Origin: Neorhizobium tomejilense
Lineage (GTDB): Bacteria; Pseudomonadota; Alphaproteobacteria; Rhizobiales; Rhizobiaceae
Assembly (NCBI GenBank): GCA_002968845.1
Contig: PVBG01000003.1
Location: forward strand, 310,001-374,000
DNA length: 64,000 bases
Direction of reading: 5' to 3'
A model generated the notes under the pieces. That model was given only the letters and a program-made list of their open reading frames with translations, had not been told where the DNA came from and ran no database searches. Below are positions 35,847 to 46,035 of this stretch, piece by piece. Position numbers and translations under genes: made by a program. Within the stretch, counting starts at the first letter, position 1, and each line of letters begins with the position of its first letter.

Positions 35847-36366
35847 TTTCGTGACCAAACGGCATGGTCGGGATCGTTTGTTTGTGAATGATTGTCCTCT
35901 GATTGCCATCTCCGGTACCTACACCCACCCTCGGTTCTGCATGGCAGAACATCCAAGAACGGTCTTGGCTTCGCACTCAAGGAGGCCGAGTTGCCCTTCG
36001 GGCTGTCCGCACATGCCACCCTTGTCCTCTTTGCATGCCCCGCCACTTGATCCTTTTAAGGGTGAGTGCAGGTGCCGAGGATGGTAATCACAAGGGGTCT
36101 CCCTACGCCCTGGTGGGCTTCAGTTCCGAAGAAAGAGGGGCTCCTCAGGCTCAAAGGATGGCCGCGCAGGCGCTGTTTCCGCATGTGTTTATCCCGTTCT
36201 TGATGCCAGTACAGCGACCTTCCCCGGCTTCGCCATGTCCGATTTCACCCAGACGGAAGCGTTGTCCTACGGCCTCGCAGATCGGGTTCGTTGGTTGGGA
36301 GTAGAAAGACAGAGGAGGCAGTGACCGATGCGCGGTTGTACAGGCGCGGTCCACCACGATCTTGAT
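35847..36366. other. Region without a supported gene
   Basis: About 520 bases contain no frame with convincing start or composition. The sequence may include old decayed genes, but none is recognisable. Confidence 0.4.
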
Positions 36367-37113
36367 TTAGGAATTTCGCTCAATCGGGCCGGAGATAAAG
36401 TCTAGGAAACGCTCGCCCACAGGCGTGAGAAGCGATCCATGGGTGTCCAAGGTGCCTGATATCGCATAGACGGCGATCATCCGTTCGTTTTCGAGATCAT
36501 CGTGAATGCGGTCAAGGGCATCTTTGGATACGCCTCTCGGGACGAGATCACGAGCAAGTAATTCCTTCATTGGAGCATGCAAATTTGGATTGCTTTCAGG
36601 AAACAAATGGGCAAGCGATCCTGGGTTTTGATAACATTTTAGAACCGCGACATGGTGCCCGCTGAAACGGCTTATGGTCTGTACAAACGACGCTTGGATG
36701 ACATCGTCAAGCGTAAAGCCGGTGGCGACGTTAAGAACTGCATTCACAAGGTATTCGCGCTTTTCTTCGACAGACGTCCTCATGGCTGCCTGTGTTGTCT
36801 CGAACACGGCGCTGATGAAGGATTCGTTGTTTGCTAACTCCGTAGGATTGAAACCTTCAAAGCGAGCTTCAAGGCGCGCGAGACCTTCTGCTATACGAGC
36901 GTGAAAAGCTGCTCTGCGCTTCTCTAGGGGTTCCCGAACGAGCCTCTCAACCAAGGCGTTCTTTACCCCTGAGACGCCTGGAATAACGCTGGCTACAATC
37001 TCTGTGGCTATGTCGAGCGTGCCCATAGCCACAGACTTGGTGCAAGACTTGTCATCTGGATAAGGTGGAATGAGCGGGAGTTCCTGATCTTCTGAAGCCA
37101 CGCAACTCTCCAA
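36367..37113 (-). CDS. Hypothetical helical protein
   Basis: A 248-residue protein, mainly helical, with ALVERLVREPLEKRRAAFHA, a segment VEEKREYLVNAVLNVATGF, and a C-terminus ending LLTPVGERFLDFISG. The last motif is common in small unknown proteins of bacterial defence regions. The start may lie at ATG 37113 or at the later ATG in VAMGTLD. No membrane span is certain, although IVASVIPGVSGVKNAL is mildly hydrophobic. Confidence 0.6.
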   Translation of the reverse strand: MESCVASEDQELPLIPPYPDDKSCTKSVAMGTLDIATEIVASVIPGVSGVKNALVERLVREPLEKRRAAFHARIAEGLARLEARFEGFNPTELANNESFISAVFETTQAAMRTSVEEKREYLVNAVLNVATGFTLDDVIQASFVQTISRFSGHHVAVLKCYQNPGSLAHLFPESNPNLHAPMKELLARDLVPRGVSKDALDRIHDDLENERMIAVYAISGTLDTHGSLLTPVGERFLDFISGPIERNS

Positions 37114-37188
37114 TGAGGTTAATCTCTCATATCTCAGAAACCGCTTCGAACGCTAGTCACTATGTCAGCCTTGGGCCGACAGCAGACT

Positions 37189-37443
37189 TCAGCCGTTTGT
37201 TCGTCCCGAATAATTCCACGGCAAAAGCTCATCGATGCAACTCTGCCTGTGACCGTTGACGATGGCGGTGAGCGTCGCAGTCAAATAGGTCAGCGGATCG
37301 ACGGCATTGAATTTGCAGGTTTCGATCAGCGAGGCGATTGTCGCCCAATTCTCTGCTCCCGCGTCATGGCCTGCAAAGAGCGCGTTCTTCCGGTTCAGCG
37401 CAATACCATTGATCGCGGTGTCGGACGTCTTGTCGACGCGGAC
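37189..37443 (-). pseudogene. IS66-family transposase, C-terminal relic
   Basis: The minus strand encodes INGIALNRKNALFAGHDAGA, ASLIETCKFNAVDPLTYL and DELLPWNY, the well-known C-terminal end of IS66 TnpC transposases. Only ~85 residues remain. The DDE core and the tnpA/tnpB genes are absent, and no terminal repeats are visible. It lies just downstream of the four-gene operon and marks past transposition at this site. Confidence 0.8.
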
Positions 37444-37775
37444 ATGAACGAAGCGTCCACTCGACTGAAGGCACTGCAGACACAGCAGCAGCTGGCCATC
37501 CAATCCCTTTCAATCGCCAACGCGGCTGCAGATAGTATTGTCACTCTCTTCCGATAGGGGCTGGCGTGAAATCTGGTGATGTCTCGGAAGGCACCTAAAG
37601 CGCTGCTTGGGCGTCCGGGTGAACTCATCTCGGCTGCAGGAGAATCGCGGAAAGGATATCATGACATCGCAGGTACCGATAACCTTTTCGCCAGAGCATG
37701 GCGCGACCATAGAATGGTATTATGCGACAAAACCTACGCATTCTGGAATCACTTCAGGAGCGCACCGGTGGAAGT

Positions 37776-39131
37776 CTATCTTGTTCGTGTTCTTTCGGTC
37801 TCTGTCGATGCGAGCCACTCTGCTTCAGCATCGTTCGTAACGAGCACTGACTTGACAGGCATAACCCCCACGCCGACTGCTCTCACTACAGAAATCCCCC
37901 CTCCATCGGCGGCGAGGTCTGCGCTCAGAGCCGCAAATGCATCACAGAAGGACTCCTCGGCTTTGACGTCGTCCTTTCCGTCTCGCACCGCGCCAGGCCT
38001 ATCGAAGGCCACGGTGCGCATCTGTACCATCCCATCCAGATTTCCGCCGATCTCGACGCCGTAGGTCGCCGAGGCCCGGTCACGGAGGATGATCTTGCCA
38101 TCCCGCACCCAGGCCGTTTCCATTTCCTGACGAACTTCATAACCCATTCGGGCCAACCCAGAGAGGAGGACGGTGCGACGATGGGCGTTTGCATTACGTG
38201 TGCGCGCCTCGTCTAAGATTTGCAGGGACCGCTGCAGAATCCCCAGCAGGTCAGCCGTTTTCGCTTCCTGATTTAGCAGGGATCCGATCTCCACGGCTTT
38301 CGCAGTTGCGACCGGCTCGGCCAAGTTGGTTAGTTCCGCGGCAATCCCCTCCAAGGTTATCGCCAAGCCCGCGCGGATAACAGCATCCTTCCGCGCCGCC
38401 GACACGTCGAGCACTAGGCTGTCAATCAGAAGCCCTTGTCGTCCCTCGCGGTTCTCCTCCTGTATAGCAGCGAGACGTTCATCGAACGCGGAGGCCGCCC
38501 TCTGGTCGAGCGCCCTAAGCTCGTCGACAATCCTTTCACAAGCCGCGACAGCTTGCGCGGTTGGAGTGCCGGGTTCCGCCGTGATCCACTCGGCCAATGT
38601 CTGACGATCCTCGCCTCCGCCGAGATAGGCGGCGAGGTCCTTTTGTCGTTCTGACAGCCCTGCCGTACGGCTTTCCGGGGCCAACAGCGCGAACGCTGCT
38701 GTGATGCCCTTGGCCAATTCCTCTGGAGCATGTTTTCCTGGGGCATCGAGGACGGGCGGAACCGCAATGCCCTTTGCAATTAAGGCCTGCTTGAGGCTCT
38801 GGGCGAGAGAGGCCGCCCTCCGTTTATTTTTGCGCTCCAACGCTGCGGCATCGGCGGCCTTTGCGATACGACGTTCGATGTCGGTGGCCAGAAAAGCGAC
38901 TTCGGCCGGAATCTGTTTTTGAACTTCCGCAAATTTGTCGTTGGCAAGAAGAGTGCGGATTGCGGACAATCGCTCCCTTGCTTCCTGGACATCCGTTTCG
39001 TCGACAACATCGTTCCTATGACCCACGCGCTGCCATCGCTGAAGCGCTGCCGCCAAACCAGCTATCTGACCTTCGCAGATCTCGATGAGTTCCTGACGGG
39101 TGACAATCCTGACGACCTTGGGACCACTCAT
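37776..39131 (-). CDS. Helical protein, last gene of the AAA/radical-SAM/helicase operon
   Basis: This 451-residue protein is mostly helical. The N-terminal 130 residues include coiled-coil-like LTRQELIEICEGQ-type and ERRIAKAADAAALERKNKRR segments. The C-terminal ~110 residues, from ARMGYEVRQEMETAWVRDGK onward, look more globular, with beta strands (GVEIGGNLDGMVQMRTVAF). It starts with SGPKVVRIVTRQEL and its ATG overlaps the giant gene's stop as ATGA, so it should be made with it. No domain is recognised. It could be an adaptor or effector of the system. Confidence 0.75.
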   Translation of the reverse strand: MSGPKVVRIVTRQELIEICEGQIAGLAAALQRWQRVGHRNDVVDETDVQEARERLSAIRTLLANDKFAEVQKQIPAEVAFLATDIERRIAKAADAAALERKNKRRAASLAQSLKQALIAKGIAVPPVLDAPGKHAPEELAKGITAAFALLAPESRTAGLSERQKDLAAYLGGGEDRQTLAEWITAEPGTPTAQAVAACERIVDELRALDQRAASAFDERLAAIQEENREGRQGLLIDSLVLDVSAARKDAVIRAGLAITLEGIAAELTNLAEPVATAKAVEIGSLLNQEAKTADLLGILQRSLQILDEARTRNANAHRRTVLLSGLARMGYEVRQEMETAWVRDGKIILRDRASATYGVEIGGNLDGMVQMRTVAFDRPGAVRDGKDDVKAEESFCDAFAALSADLAADGGGISVVRAVGVGVMPVKSVLVTNDAEAEWLASTETERTRTR

Positions 39132-42100
39132 TCAGCCGCCTCCTGGAAAAGCACAGCATCGACCGCAGCCTTGAGGTTTCGTTTTTCTTCCTGGCGCGAA
39201 TGATACCATCCGTAGCACGATACCCGATGGACCACAGGAATGGACCGACGAAGGACCGAGGGTCTCCAGACTTCGCGGGCCCGCGCGGTATCAAGAATCC
39301 TGTGGCGCGGGGCGTCACATTCGATGCCGAGCCCATATAGGCCGGTTCTTGGATTCTCTATTGCGAAATCCAAACCGAATGCTGTCCCGTCACTGACCTG
39401 ATTGGCTTTGACACCAATTTCGCCGAGATACTCCGCTACGGACGAGGCAAAGCCGTCAAGACTGTCATCGTCGTCGAAAACAGAGGCATTTGACCGCTCG
39501 GTCATCATGCGGTTCAGCAAAACCCGGCCATTGTCCAACTCTCCATCTGACATCGCCCGGGCGTATTCAAGATACCCTTGCAAGTAGTCACGAGGAATCG
39601 ATGGGCGTCGCCTGCTAGTCAGCAAGTCAGAGACCGAGCCGATCGGCATCGATGTCACCAGGATGACTCTGGACCGCGCCCTGGTGACGGCGACATTCAA
39701 GCGCCGCTCACCACCTTTTTGGCCCAAAACGCCGAAGTTCCGGCGGAAAGTGCCCTGCGTGTTCCGACCAAATGTCGATGAGAAGATGATATGATCGCGC
39801 TCGTCGCCCTGTACGTTCTCTACGTTCTTGACGAAGAACCCGACGTCCTCACCGCCCTCGACGCGATCTCGTTCCCGTGCGAGAACGCCGCTGAACCATG
39901 GATCGCCTTCCGCTTCGTCATCGAGGATTTCTTCAATCAGGTCCGCCTGTTTCCGGTTGAAGGTTACAACACCGATGGTGGGGACCTTCCCGCTTTTACT
40001 CCAGGTTTCCCGTAGGATCTCGACGACCTTCCGTGCTTCGGTCTCGTTCGTCTGGTTCTCATATATACCATCCGCGCGGACGACCTCAATCGGGCGCACT
40101 CGACCGATTTCGTCGTCGGGATGGCGAACCGGCACGTTCAAGCGGTTACCGTAGAACGAGGCATTGGAAAAGCCTATTAGCTCACGGTATTCGGAGCGGT
40201 AGTGGATTTGCAGGGTCGTTGACGGGAGTACCGTCTTGGCGAGCTGAAGCAGGTCAGGGCAATCCTTGATCTCCCTGCGGTTCCATGTCTCATTGTAGGT
40301 CTCCCGCTCGGCGTCGCTCGCATCTTCCTGAAGTTCCTCATCATCGAATGCGTCTGCCTCGTCGTTCTCAACCTTGCTGCTGAAGAAGGCCGTTGGTGGC
40401 ATCTGCTTTTCGTCACCGCTGACGATGACTACCTGTCCACGGTATAACGACGGCAGGGCGTACTCGACTGGCATTTGGGACGCCTCATCGTAGATGACGA
40501 TGTCAAATAGGCCTTTCCTGAGCGGCAACACGCGGCTCGCGACATCTGGGTTCATCAACCAGACGGGACGCAGCTCCATAAGACCGAGATCGGCCCCTTT
40601 CTCCATGAATTCTCTGAGCCGCTGCGCGCGCTGTCCGCGCAACCGTGTGATGGGCTCCCATTCGCGATCGGAGGCAACACGCGAGAAATCGATGCCTTTC
40701 GTCAACAGCATTCGGTTAGCCTTGCGCATGGAGACGTCTGCGTCAGCGAGCAAGCGGACCTTTTCCTGAAGCTCGGCGGGCTCATACATCAGGGCCAGAT
40801 TTTCGGTTTCAAGCCTCGTCTTCCAAGAAAGTAGTGCCTCCCTGCGAATAATCCGGCGTACTTCAGCCTCCAGTGCTGGCGTCGGGATAGGGGATAGGTC
40901 GGCGGCGCGAGGGCGCAGCTCCTTAAATACCGCCAAAGCCCCCGCGGGAATCCCATTCAATCGAAGTCTGAAACGCTGATACGGCTCCAGGCCTGAGGCT
41001 GCTTCGAGAGTTTTGCCAATCTCGTAGGCATTCGTTCCATTCTCATCGATTACCGTGGCGCGTTGCTCGATCCACCGAGGATCAAACCACTGGGCGAGAT
41101 TGGAGAGAGCGGCGTTAGAAAACTGCTTCGCCTCGTATCGCTCGTACGCTAATTCCGTGCTGTTGCGTAGCTCTTCATACGCGGCCCGCGTTGAAGCCTT
41201 AAGGACATATTCGATGGCTGTCTGCGAGGGGTGTGACGATGCGGCGTCAGCGATCAATTGAACCTTGACCAAAGCGAGAGCGCGATGAGCGGCGATATCT
41301 GCAAGCTCGACCGATGTGAGTCTGGTCGAGATCAGCTCTGCTTCGCCCAACTGCTGCAAGTTTGCACTAAGCTTTGTCCGTAGGGGTCTAAGGCAAACTT
41401 CCCACTGTAGAGAAACCAGAAAGTTGTGCGGCGAGTTCGGATCGAGATTGAGTTCGGTCAACTGAGCCCGCAATTTCCTGGCACGGAACCACCGGAACGG
41501 GCTCAAACGACCAAGGAACGAGGGCTTCGAGATCACGGCTTTCGAAAGGCTAACAGCATCCGACAACGTCTGATCCGCCATTGAGGTCGTAGCCGGTCGA
41601 TGACTATCAGTGGGCGCTTCGCCTGGCACGGCCTTGAGCTGCTCGCGCACCGCGACCAGTTCCCTGACTATGGAAACGGCCTTGCTGTCGTCGGTCCCGT
41701 TCCGTTTGAGCAGGCCCCGCCAACGGGCGAATTCGGCCCATTCTTCGACGCTGAGGTCCCTGAAGTCTTGATCGTGCTCTGCGAGCCATTCCCGAAAAGG
41801 CTCAGGCTCTTCCATCGGAAGCGCCCCTTCTGTTTTCTTGAGAATACTAAGGCGCTGGTTCTCGCTGTTCCGGAATGACGTCAGGTCAGCTTTGAATGCA
41901 TTAACTGTCGCGGCGTCGGGCTGGAAAACCTTTACGACCTGGAGATCGTTCCCTTCGAAATTGGCGGGCAACCAGAAACGGGCGTTGGGGCCGCAGGTGT
42001 CGGCGAGTGCATCCACTTCCTCCCGCTTCAGTGAAGTCATGAGCCTTCGCAACGAGGGAACGTCAATAGGTGGGCCGCCACGCTCCAATCGGAGAAGCTC

Positions 42101-45100
42101 GCCGAGCAGCGCGCGGTACGACAGGCCACTTGCCTCGTCGTCTTTGTGGATTGATACGTGATGACGGTCGAGGTCCGCCTCAACGCTTTGGATGCGTTGC
42201 GCGAAGCTCTGTCGATCACGCCTCCAATTCTGATTTCCGTACGCTCCCCGCTGCGCCTCTAGCTGTTCTCGGACAGCCTTCAATACTGGCTCGCGGTCTT
42301 TGTTCATGTCGGTGATCATGAAAATACGATCTTCTAGGCCTTCCGCCTCAAGCCGCTTTTTGACCACTTCGAGCGCCGCCTGCTTCTGGCAGATGACGAG
42401 AAGGCTCTTTTTCCGCCCGATCGCATCTGCGACCATATTGACGATAGTCTGGCTCTTTCCCGTACCCGGCGGCCCCTCGATCAGTAGGCCAGGAGCGTTT
42501 CGAGCCTCCAGGACCGCAGCCTCCTGGGAGGGGTCGCTGGCAACTGTAAAAAAGCGATCAATCTCTTCGACGCGTGGGGAAGCGGGTGGGCGAGGCGGAT
42601 TCTCCGTTACCTTCAGTGCAGTGTCGAGGCCGGAGCCGTTGAGCGGCCTGCTCTTGAGCTGGCGTAGGTCTTCGACGATCGCCTGGCCCATGTAGGCGAG
42701 GTGGAAGAAAGAGGCGGCGCAAGCGATTTCGGGAACGCCGATCTCTGTCTGGGCGTCCTTGTTTGGCAGCGCGGTTAGACTGCGTCCGCGGGGTTTTGCG
42801 AGCCCTGAGAAGCCGTCCACCACATCTGCGGCGGTGAGGGTCGCTCTCCCGAGTAGATCGTTTGCGGCCTCCTGCCATCGTCTGGCGGCTTCTATCCCGA
42901 TTATCCCCTCGAAGGCAGGGTTCAGTCGGACCTCGTCACGATCTCTATCGAAAGCAACCGTGGCATGGCCGCGATTCCCAACCTCAGGAACGACCTTAAG
43001 CGGCCATAAAAGGATAGGCGCAATCTTCGGCTTCGACCTGTCATCGCGGTGGATCAATATCGGGAAGCCGAGGTAGAGACCGTCGATACCCGTGTCGCGC
43101 TTATAGAGAAGCGAGTGGTGGTGAAGCGCTCGAAGTCGTCGTTCCAGTGTTTCGGACTTTGCAAACGCTGCGGGGTCGAGGCTTTCAGCACGGTCTGTGC
43201 GCGCGAGCAGGTGATCCAGAAGGGCAGTGGCGGGCCGCCGTGCCGTATCAAGCTCAATGATATCAAGGCGAGGGGTCGTCTTCCCAATCGTCATCCGCGT
43301 GAGAGGACCTCGGAGAATGCTGCCTGAAATTTTCTTCGAGAAGTAGTCAAGCAAAGTCGAGACATACGACTGCTTTGGAGGCTCCTTCCAGCTCGCCGCA
43401 GGAACGGCGAGCAATGCCAGAGCGCGATCCAGCGGGATCCGGCGGTCGAGGCGAAATTGATCTGCCCACTCATCGACTCTTGGAATATCGCATCGTGCGA
43501 AACCGGCGAGCCGTTCCTCCACAAGCCGATGAAGATCCCGGCGGGAATTTGACAGAAGAGCGGTGGCCTCGACCCTGTCGAAGGAAGCGATACTAACCTT
43601 TGCTGCTGTGGCTTCCGCTTCCTCCAGAATTTCATTCAAGGAACGGAACTGGCCGACCTGCGCCGACAATAACAGGATCAGGTCTTCCTCGGTGGTCTGC
43701 CTTCTTTCGAGAAGCGTGTTCAAACCGGGGTGGTCCGTGTCCGGCAAGAGCTTGCGTCGCTCCGCCCATAAGGCTGCAAGGCGAGCTTTTGACGTCGAGA
43801 GCAAATTGATCTTGAGTTCGTCTTCGTCTAGTGCGATCTCAAACTGTTTGGCCCTGGCCCGGGTTGCCTCGCCCCGTTGTCGAAGCCGCTGAAGCCATTC
43901 TTCTGCCTCCAGGCGCGCCAGAAACTCCGTCGCGCTTCCGAATACGAGCTGAGTACCCTGATCTGGATGATCGAGCAGCCAGCCTGGCGTGACGAGATTG
44001 CCCTTTACCACCAGCGGCATCAACGGGTGAAGGATCTTCAACGTGATGGAAAGCCGGAGATCGTCACTCAGCCCTTCGGTGTGGGCCAATCGTCGGACCG
44101 CAGCCTGCATGCCAGCCTCGAGCCCAGCGTCCTGTACCCAGGCAGCAACGACTCCGCGTACCGCTTGGGTGCGGGCTTCGTCCCAGTTCTGCGGTTCGGC
44201 GGCGGCCAGAGCGTAAGCCGTCGGCCTTGTGAAGCCTTTGCCTCCAAGTCGAATCGAAGCGCGACCTTCGAGATCGGCAACCTGAACTGCTTCCGGAGGA
44301 AGGGGAACGTCGTCCCCTTCGGTCCAGGCTCGGACCTCGTCCCACTGCCATCGGCTGCGGTGATCGCGGGCGAGTAGACCCTTAAGAAGTTGCCCGGTCG
44401 CCGGATCGAGTGCCTCCGGAATATCCACGCCATTCGTTAAAACATTGATGAGAAAGGCCTGTGGATTGACGTGCTCGAAACATTTTCCCTGCGTGGCGAT
44501 TTCCAGCAAGACCATTCCCAGGCTCCACCAGTCGGAGGCGGCAGCGACACCGCCAGCGATGGCTTCGGGGGCCATGTATCTTGTGGTCTCAAGGGGCGCG
44601 ACAACGTCGAGATCGTAGTCCGAAAGCCTAGCGGAGCCGAACCCGGTGATCACGAGGTCGAGAGGAACTTTCGTCCGCACGAGAATATTTTCGGGGCGCA
44701 CGTCGCGGTGTCGAAGACCAGCCTGAGAAAATGAGGCCAGCGCGCGCCCGACCTCCATCGCAATGGTCCGTATAGAGACCGCATCTTCTGAGTATGTGAC
44801 GCTCAGTGCCCCGGCGGCAATAAGCTCACTGACTTCGTAGACGCGCTCTTGCCATCTGCCGACAGCCATGATTTCCGGGATATGATCGTGTGGCATCCCC
44901 ATAAGAGCGTCGAAGACCGCACGGTCAGGCTCCGATCCTTGCGCATACAGCGTCAAAACGCCGGAACGGCCCGACTCCTGATGTGTCGAAGTAAACTGCT
45001 CTTGCACAGAACCATGAGACGGCATTGGTGCGACCAGCGTCCAGCCGTCAATCTCCGTCGGCAGGGCAGGCGCTTCGGCCACCGTTTGATTGGTTTCCGG

Positions 45101-45382
45101 GACCCGCGCGGTAGCCGCCACCGGTTCGTCGGCATCCAGCACTGCACCGCATTCAAGGCAAATGAGATCGCCCTCATCGATTGGATGACCATTTGGGCAG
45201 CAACGCTGCTGCGGCGTTCGAGATGAGGCCGAAACCGCTGCAACGACTTCGGCTTGCCCTGCCGCTTGGACGGGGTACGCGGAAAGGTCCCAGTTACACG
45301 TCGCGCCGTCTGGAAGGCTGCCCTCGCAAAAGAATTCGCTGAGCGGGCGTTCTGTTTTGCAGTTTGGGCAAAATCTGATCAT
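39128..45382 (-). CDS. Zinc-ribbon / kinase-fold / UPF1-like SF1 helicase / Vsr-like nuclease fusion
   Basis: This 2084-residue protein has, in order: two zinc-ribbon-like segments (CPNC at 5-8; CCPNG and CLEC at 61-78); a protein-kinase fold (~110-345) with HRDVRPEN (225-232), APE (271-273) and DWWSLG (284-289); helical linkers; a DUF4011-like region (~760-830); SF1 helicase motifs (GPPGTGKS 970-977, YDEASQ 1631-1636, GDEKQ 1656-1660, NVAVTRARSR 1896-1905); and a Vsr/MTES_1575-like nuclease (~1975-2075; D2005, IECD 2020-2023). The kinase DFG reads GFG and no VAIK lysine or glycine loop is clear, so it may be a pseudokinase. The gene overlaps both neighbours by 4 bp. Helicase-kinase proteins occur in Mokosh defence; a defence role here is inference. 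Confidence 0.88.
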   Translation of the reverse strand: MIRFCPNCKTERPLSEFFCEGSLPDGATCNWDLSAYPVQAAGQAEVVAAVSASSRTPQQRCCPNGHPIDEGDLICLECGAVLDADEPVAATARVPETNQTVAEAPALPTEIDGWTLVAPMPSHGSVQEQFTSTHQESGRSGVLTLYAQGSEPDRAVFDALMGMPHDHIPEIMAVGRWQERVYEVSELIAAGALSVTYSEDAVSIRTIAMEVGRALASFSQAGLRHRDVRPENILVRTKVPLDLVITGFGSARLSDYDLDVVAPLETTRYMAPEAIAGGVAAASDWWSLGMVLLEIATQGKCFEHVNPQAFLINVLTNGVDIPEALDPATGQLLKGLLARDHRSRWQWDEVRAWTEGDDVPLPPEAVQVADLEGRASIRLGGKGFTRPTAYALAAAEPQNWDEARTQAVRGVVAAWVQDAGLEAGMQAAVRRLAHTEGLSDDLRLSITLKILHPLMPLVVKGNLVTPGWLLDHPDQGTQLVFGSATEFLARLEAEEWLQRLRQRGEATRARAKQFEIALDEDELKINLLSTSKARLAALWAERRKLLPDTDHPGLNTLLERRQTTEEDLILLLSAQVGQFRSLNEILEEAEATAAKVSIASFDRVEATALLSNSRRDLHRLVEERLAGFARCDIPRVDEWADQFRLDRRIPLDRALALLAVPAASWKEPPKQSYVSTLLDYFSKKISGSILRGPLTRMTIGKTTPRLDIIELDTARRPATALLDHLLARTDRAESLDPAAFAKSETLERRLRALHHHSLLYKRDTGIDGLYLGFPILIHRDDRSKPKIAPILLWPLKVVPEVGNRGHATVAFDRDRDEVRLNPAFEGIIGIEAARRWQEAANDLLGRATLTAADVVDGFSGLAKPRGRSLTALPNKDAQTEIGVPEIACAASFFHLAYMGQAIVEDLRQLKSRPLNGSGLDTALKVTENPPRPPASPRVEEIDRFFTVASDPSQEAAVLEARNAPGLLIEGPPGTGKSQTIVNMVADAIGRKKSLLVICQKQAALEVVKKRLEAEGLEDRIFMITDMNKDREPVLKAVREQLEAQRGAYGNQNWRRDRQSFAQRIQSVEADLDRHHVSIHKDDEASGLSYRALLGELLRLERGGPPIDVPSLRRLMTSLKREEVDALADTCGPNARFWLPANFEGNDLQVVKVFQPDAATVNAFKADLTSFRNSENQRLSILKKTEGALPMEEPEPFREWLAEHDQDFRDLSVEEWAEFARWRGLLKRNGTDDSKAVSIVRELVAVREQLKAVPGEAPTDSHRPATTSMADQTLSDAVSLSKAVISKPSFLGRLSPFRWFRARKLRAQLTELNLDPNSPHNFLVSLQWEVCLRPLRTKLSANLQQLGEAELISTRLTSVELADIAAHRALALVKVQLIADAASSHPSQTAIEYVLKASTRAAYEELRNSTELAYERYEAKQFSNAALSNLAQWFDPRWIEQRATVIDENGTNAYEIGKTLEAASGLEPYQRFRLRLNGIPAGALAVFKELRPRAADLSPIPTPALEAEVRRIIRREALLSWKTRLETENLALMYEPAELQEKVRLLADADVSMRKANRMLLTKGIDFSRVASDREWEPITRLRGQRAQRLREFMEKGADLGLMELRPVWLMNPDVASRVLPLRKGLFDIVIYDEASQMPVEYALPSLYRGQVVIVSGDEKQMPPTAFFSSKVENDEADAFDDEELQEDASDAERETYNETWNRREIKDCPDLLQLAKTVLPSTTLQIHYRSEYRELIGFSNASFYGNRLNVPVRHPDDEIGRVRPIEVVRADGIYENQTNETEARKVVEILRETWSKSGKVPTIGVVTFNRKQADLIEEILDDEAEGDPWFSGVLARERDRVEGGEDVGFFVKNVENVQGDERDHIIFSSTFGRNTQGTFRRNFGVLGQKGGERRLNVAVTRARSRVILVTSMPIGSVSDLLTSRRRPSIPRDYLQGYLEYARAMSDGELDNGRVLLNRMMTERSNASVFDDDDSLDGFASSVAEYLGEIGVKANQVSDGTAFGLDFAIENPRTGLYGLGIECDAPRHRILDTARAREVWRPSVLRRSIPVVHRVSCYGWYHSRQEEKRNLKAAVDAVLFQEAAE

Positions 45383-46035
45383 CGTTGCGCACGTGGTCTG
45401 GGGTTGGAACGGTCTTGGGTTACGGTAAAGGTTTGCAGTTGCTTGCCGAGCACCTTCCGGAGATTTTCGAAATCGGTGCGTCCAGGAATACCTGCCATCC
45501 AGACTTCGCCCTCGGCATCCAGCATTACGTCGAAGCGCCGGGGTCCTGGCTCTTTCATAAAATGTGAAAATTCCCGGCAGCCCCGTTCCGTCAGCAGATG
45601 AAGTCGCTGATTGTCGCTTCCCCTTAGCGCCAGCCTGTCAGTCTCACTCATGACGAAGGGATCAGTGATCAGAGCGTCAATCAGTCCATCCATCGCCGAT
45701 AGGTGTTTTTCGATGTATTCTAAGGGATGACCTGAATAAACCAGCACATTGCCGTCCAAATGGCTTCTCGTCTCCTTGAGCAGGGCTGCTAACGCTTCGG
45801 GTTGATCGAAAGGTTCACCGCCTGAGATTGTCAGGCCGTCAGCCCTGACCAGCCAAGGCATGATCCCTCTGACCACTTCTGAAACCGTCGTCCTGCCGCG
45901 GCCGACAGCCCATGTGTCAGCGGAGATGCATCCTGGGCATCTGATGGAGCAGCCTTGAAACCAGATGCCGATCCGGCTGCCGGGGCCTAAAGTGGTGACT
46001 GGAAAGTGCATGCGGGAGATTTCGATGCCGGTCAT
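45379..46035 (-). CDS. NrdG-like radical-SAM protein
   Basis: A 218-residue radical-SAM protein with the cluster motif CSIRCPGC (Cys29, 33, 36; CX3CX2C) and a SAM-binding GGEP (72-75). It resembles the activating enzyme of anaerobic ribonucleotide reductase (NrdG) and 4Fe-4S single-cluster proteins. No nrdD or other glycyl-radical enzyme lies nearby, so it is unlikely to serve that role. It is coupled to both neighbours by ATGA overlaps. It may modify a partner protein or a nucleotide. The C-terminal ~70 residues (EGEVWMAGIPGRTDFENLRK) are an extension of unknown role. Confidence 0.85.
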   Translation of the reverse strand: MTGIEISRMHFPVTTLGPGSRIGIWFQGCSIRCPGCISADTWAVGRGRTTVSEVVRGIMPWLVRADGLTISGGEPFDQPEALAALLKETRSHLDGNVLVYSGHPLEYIEKHLSAMDGLIDALITDPFVMSETDRLALRGSDNQRLHLLTERGCREFSHFMKEPGPRRFDVMLDAEGEVWMAGIPGRTDFENLRKVLGKQLQTFTVTQDRSNPRPRAQR

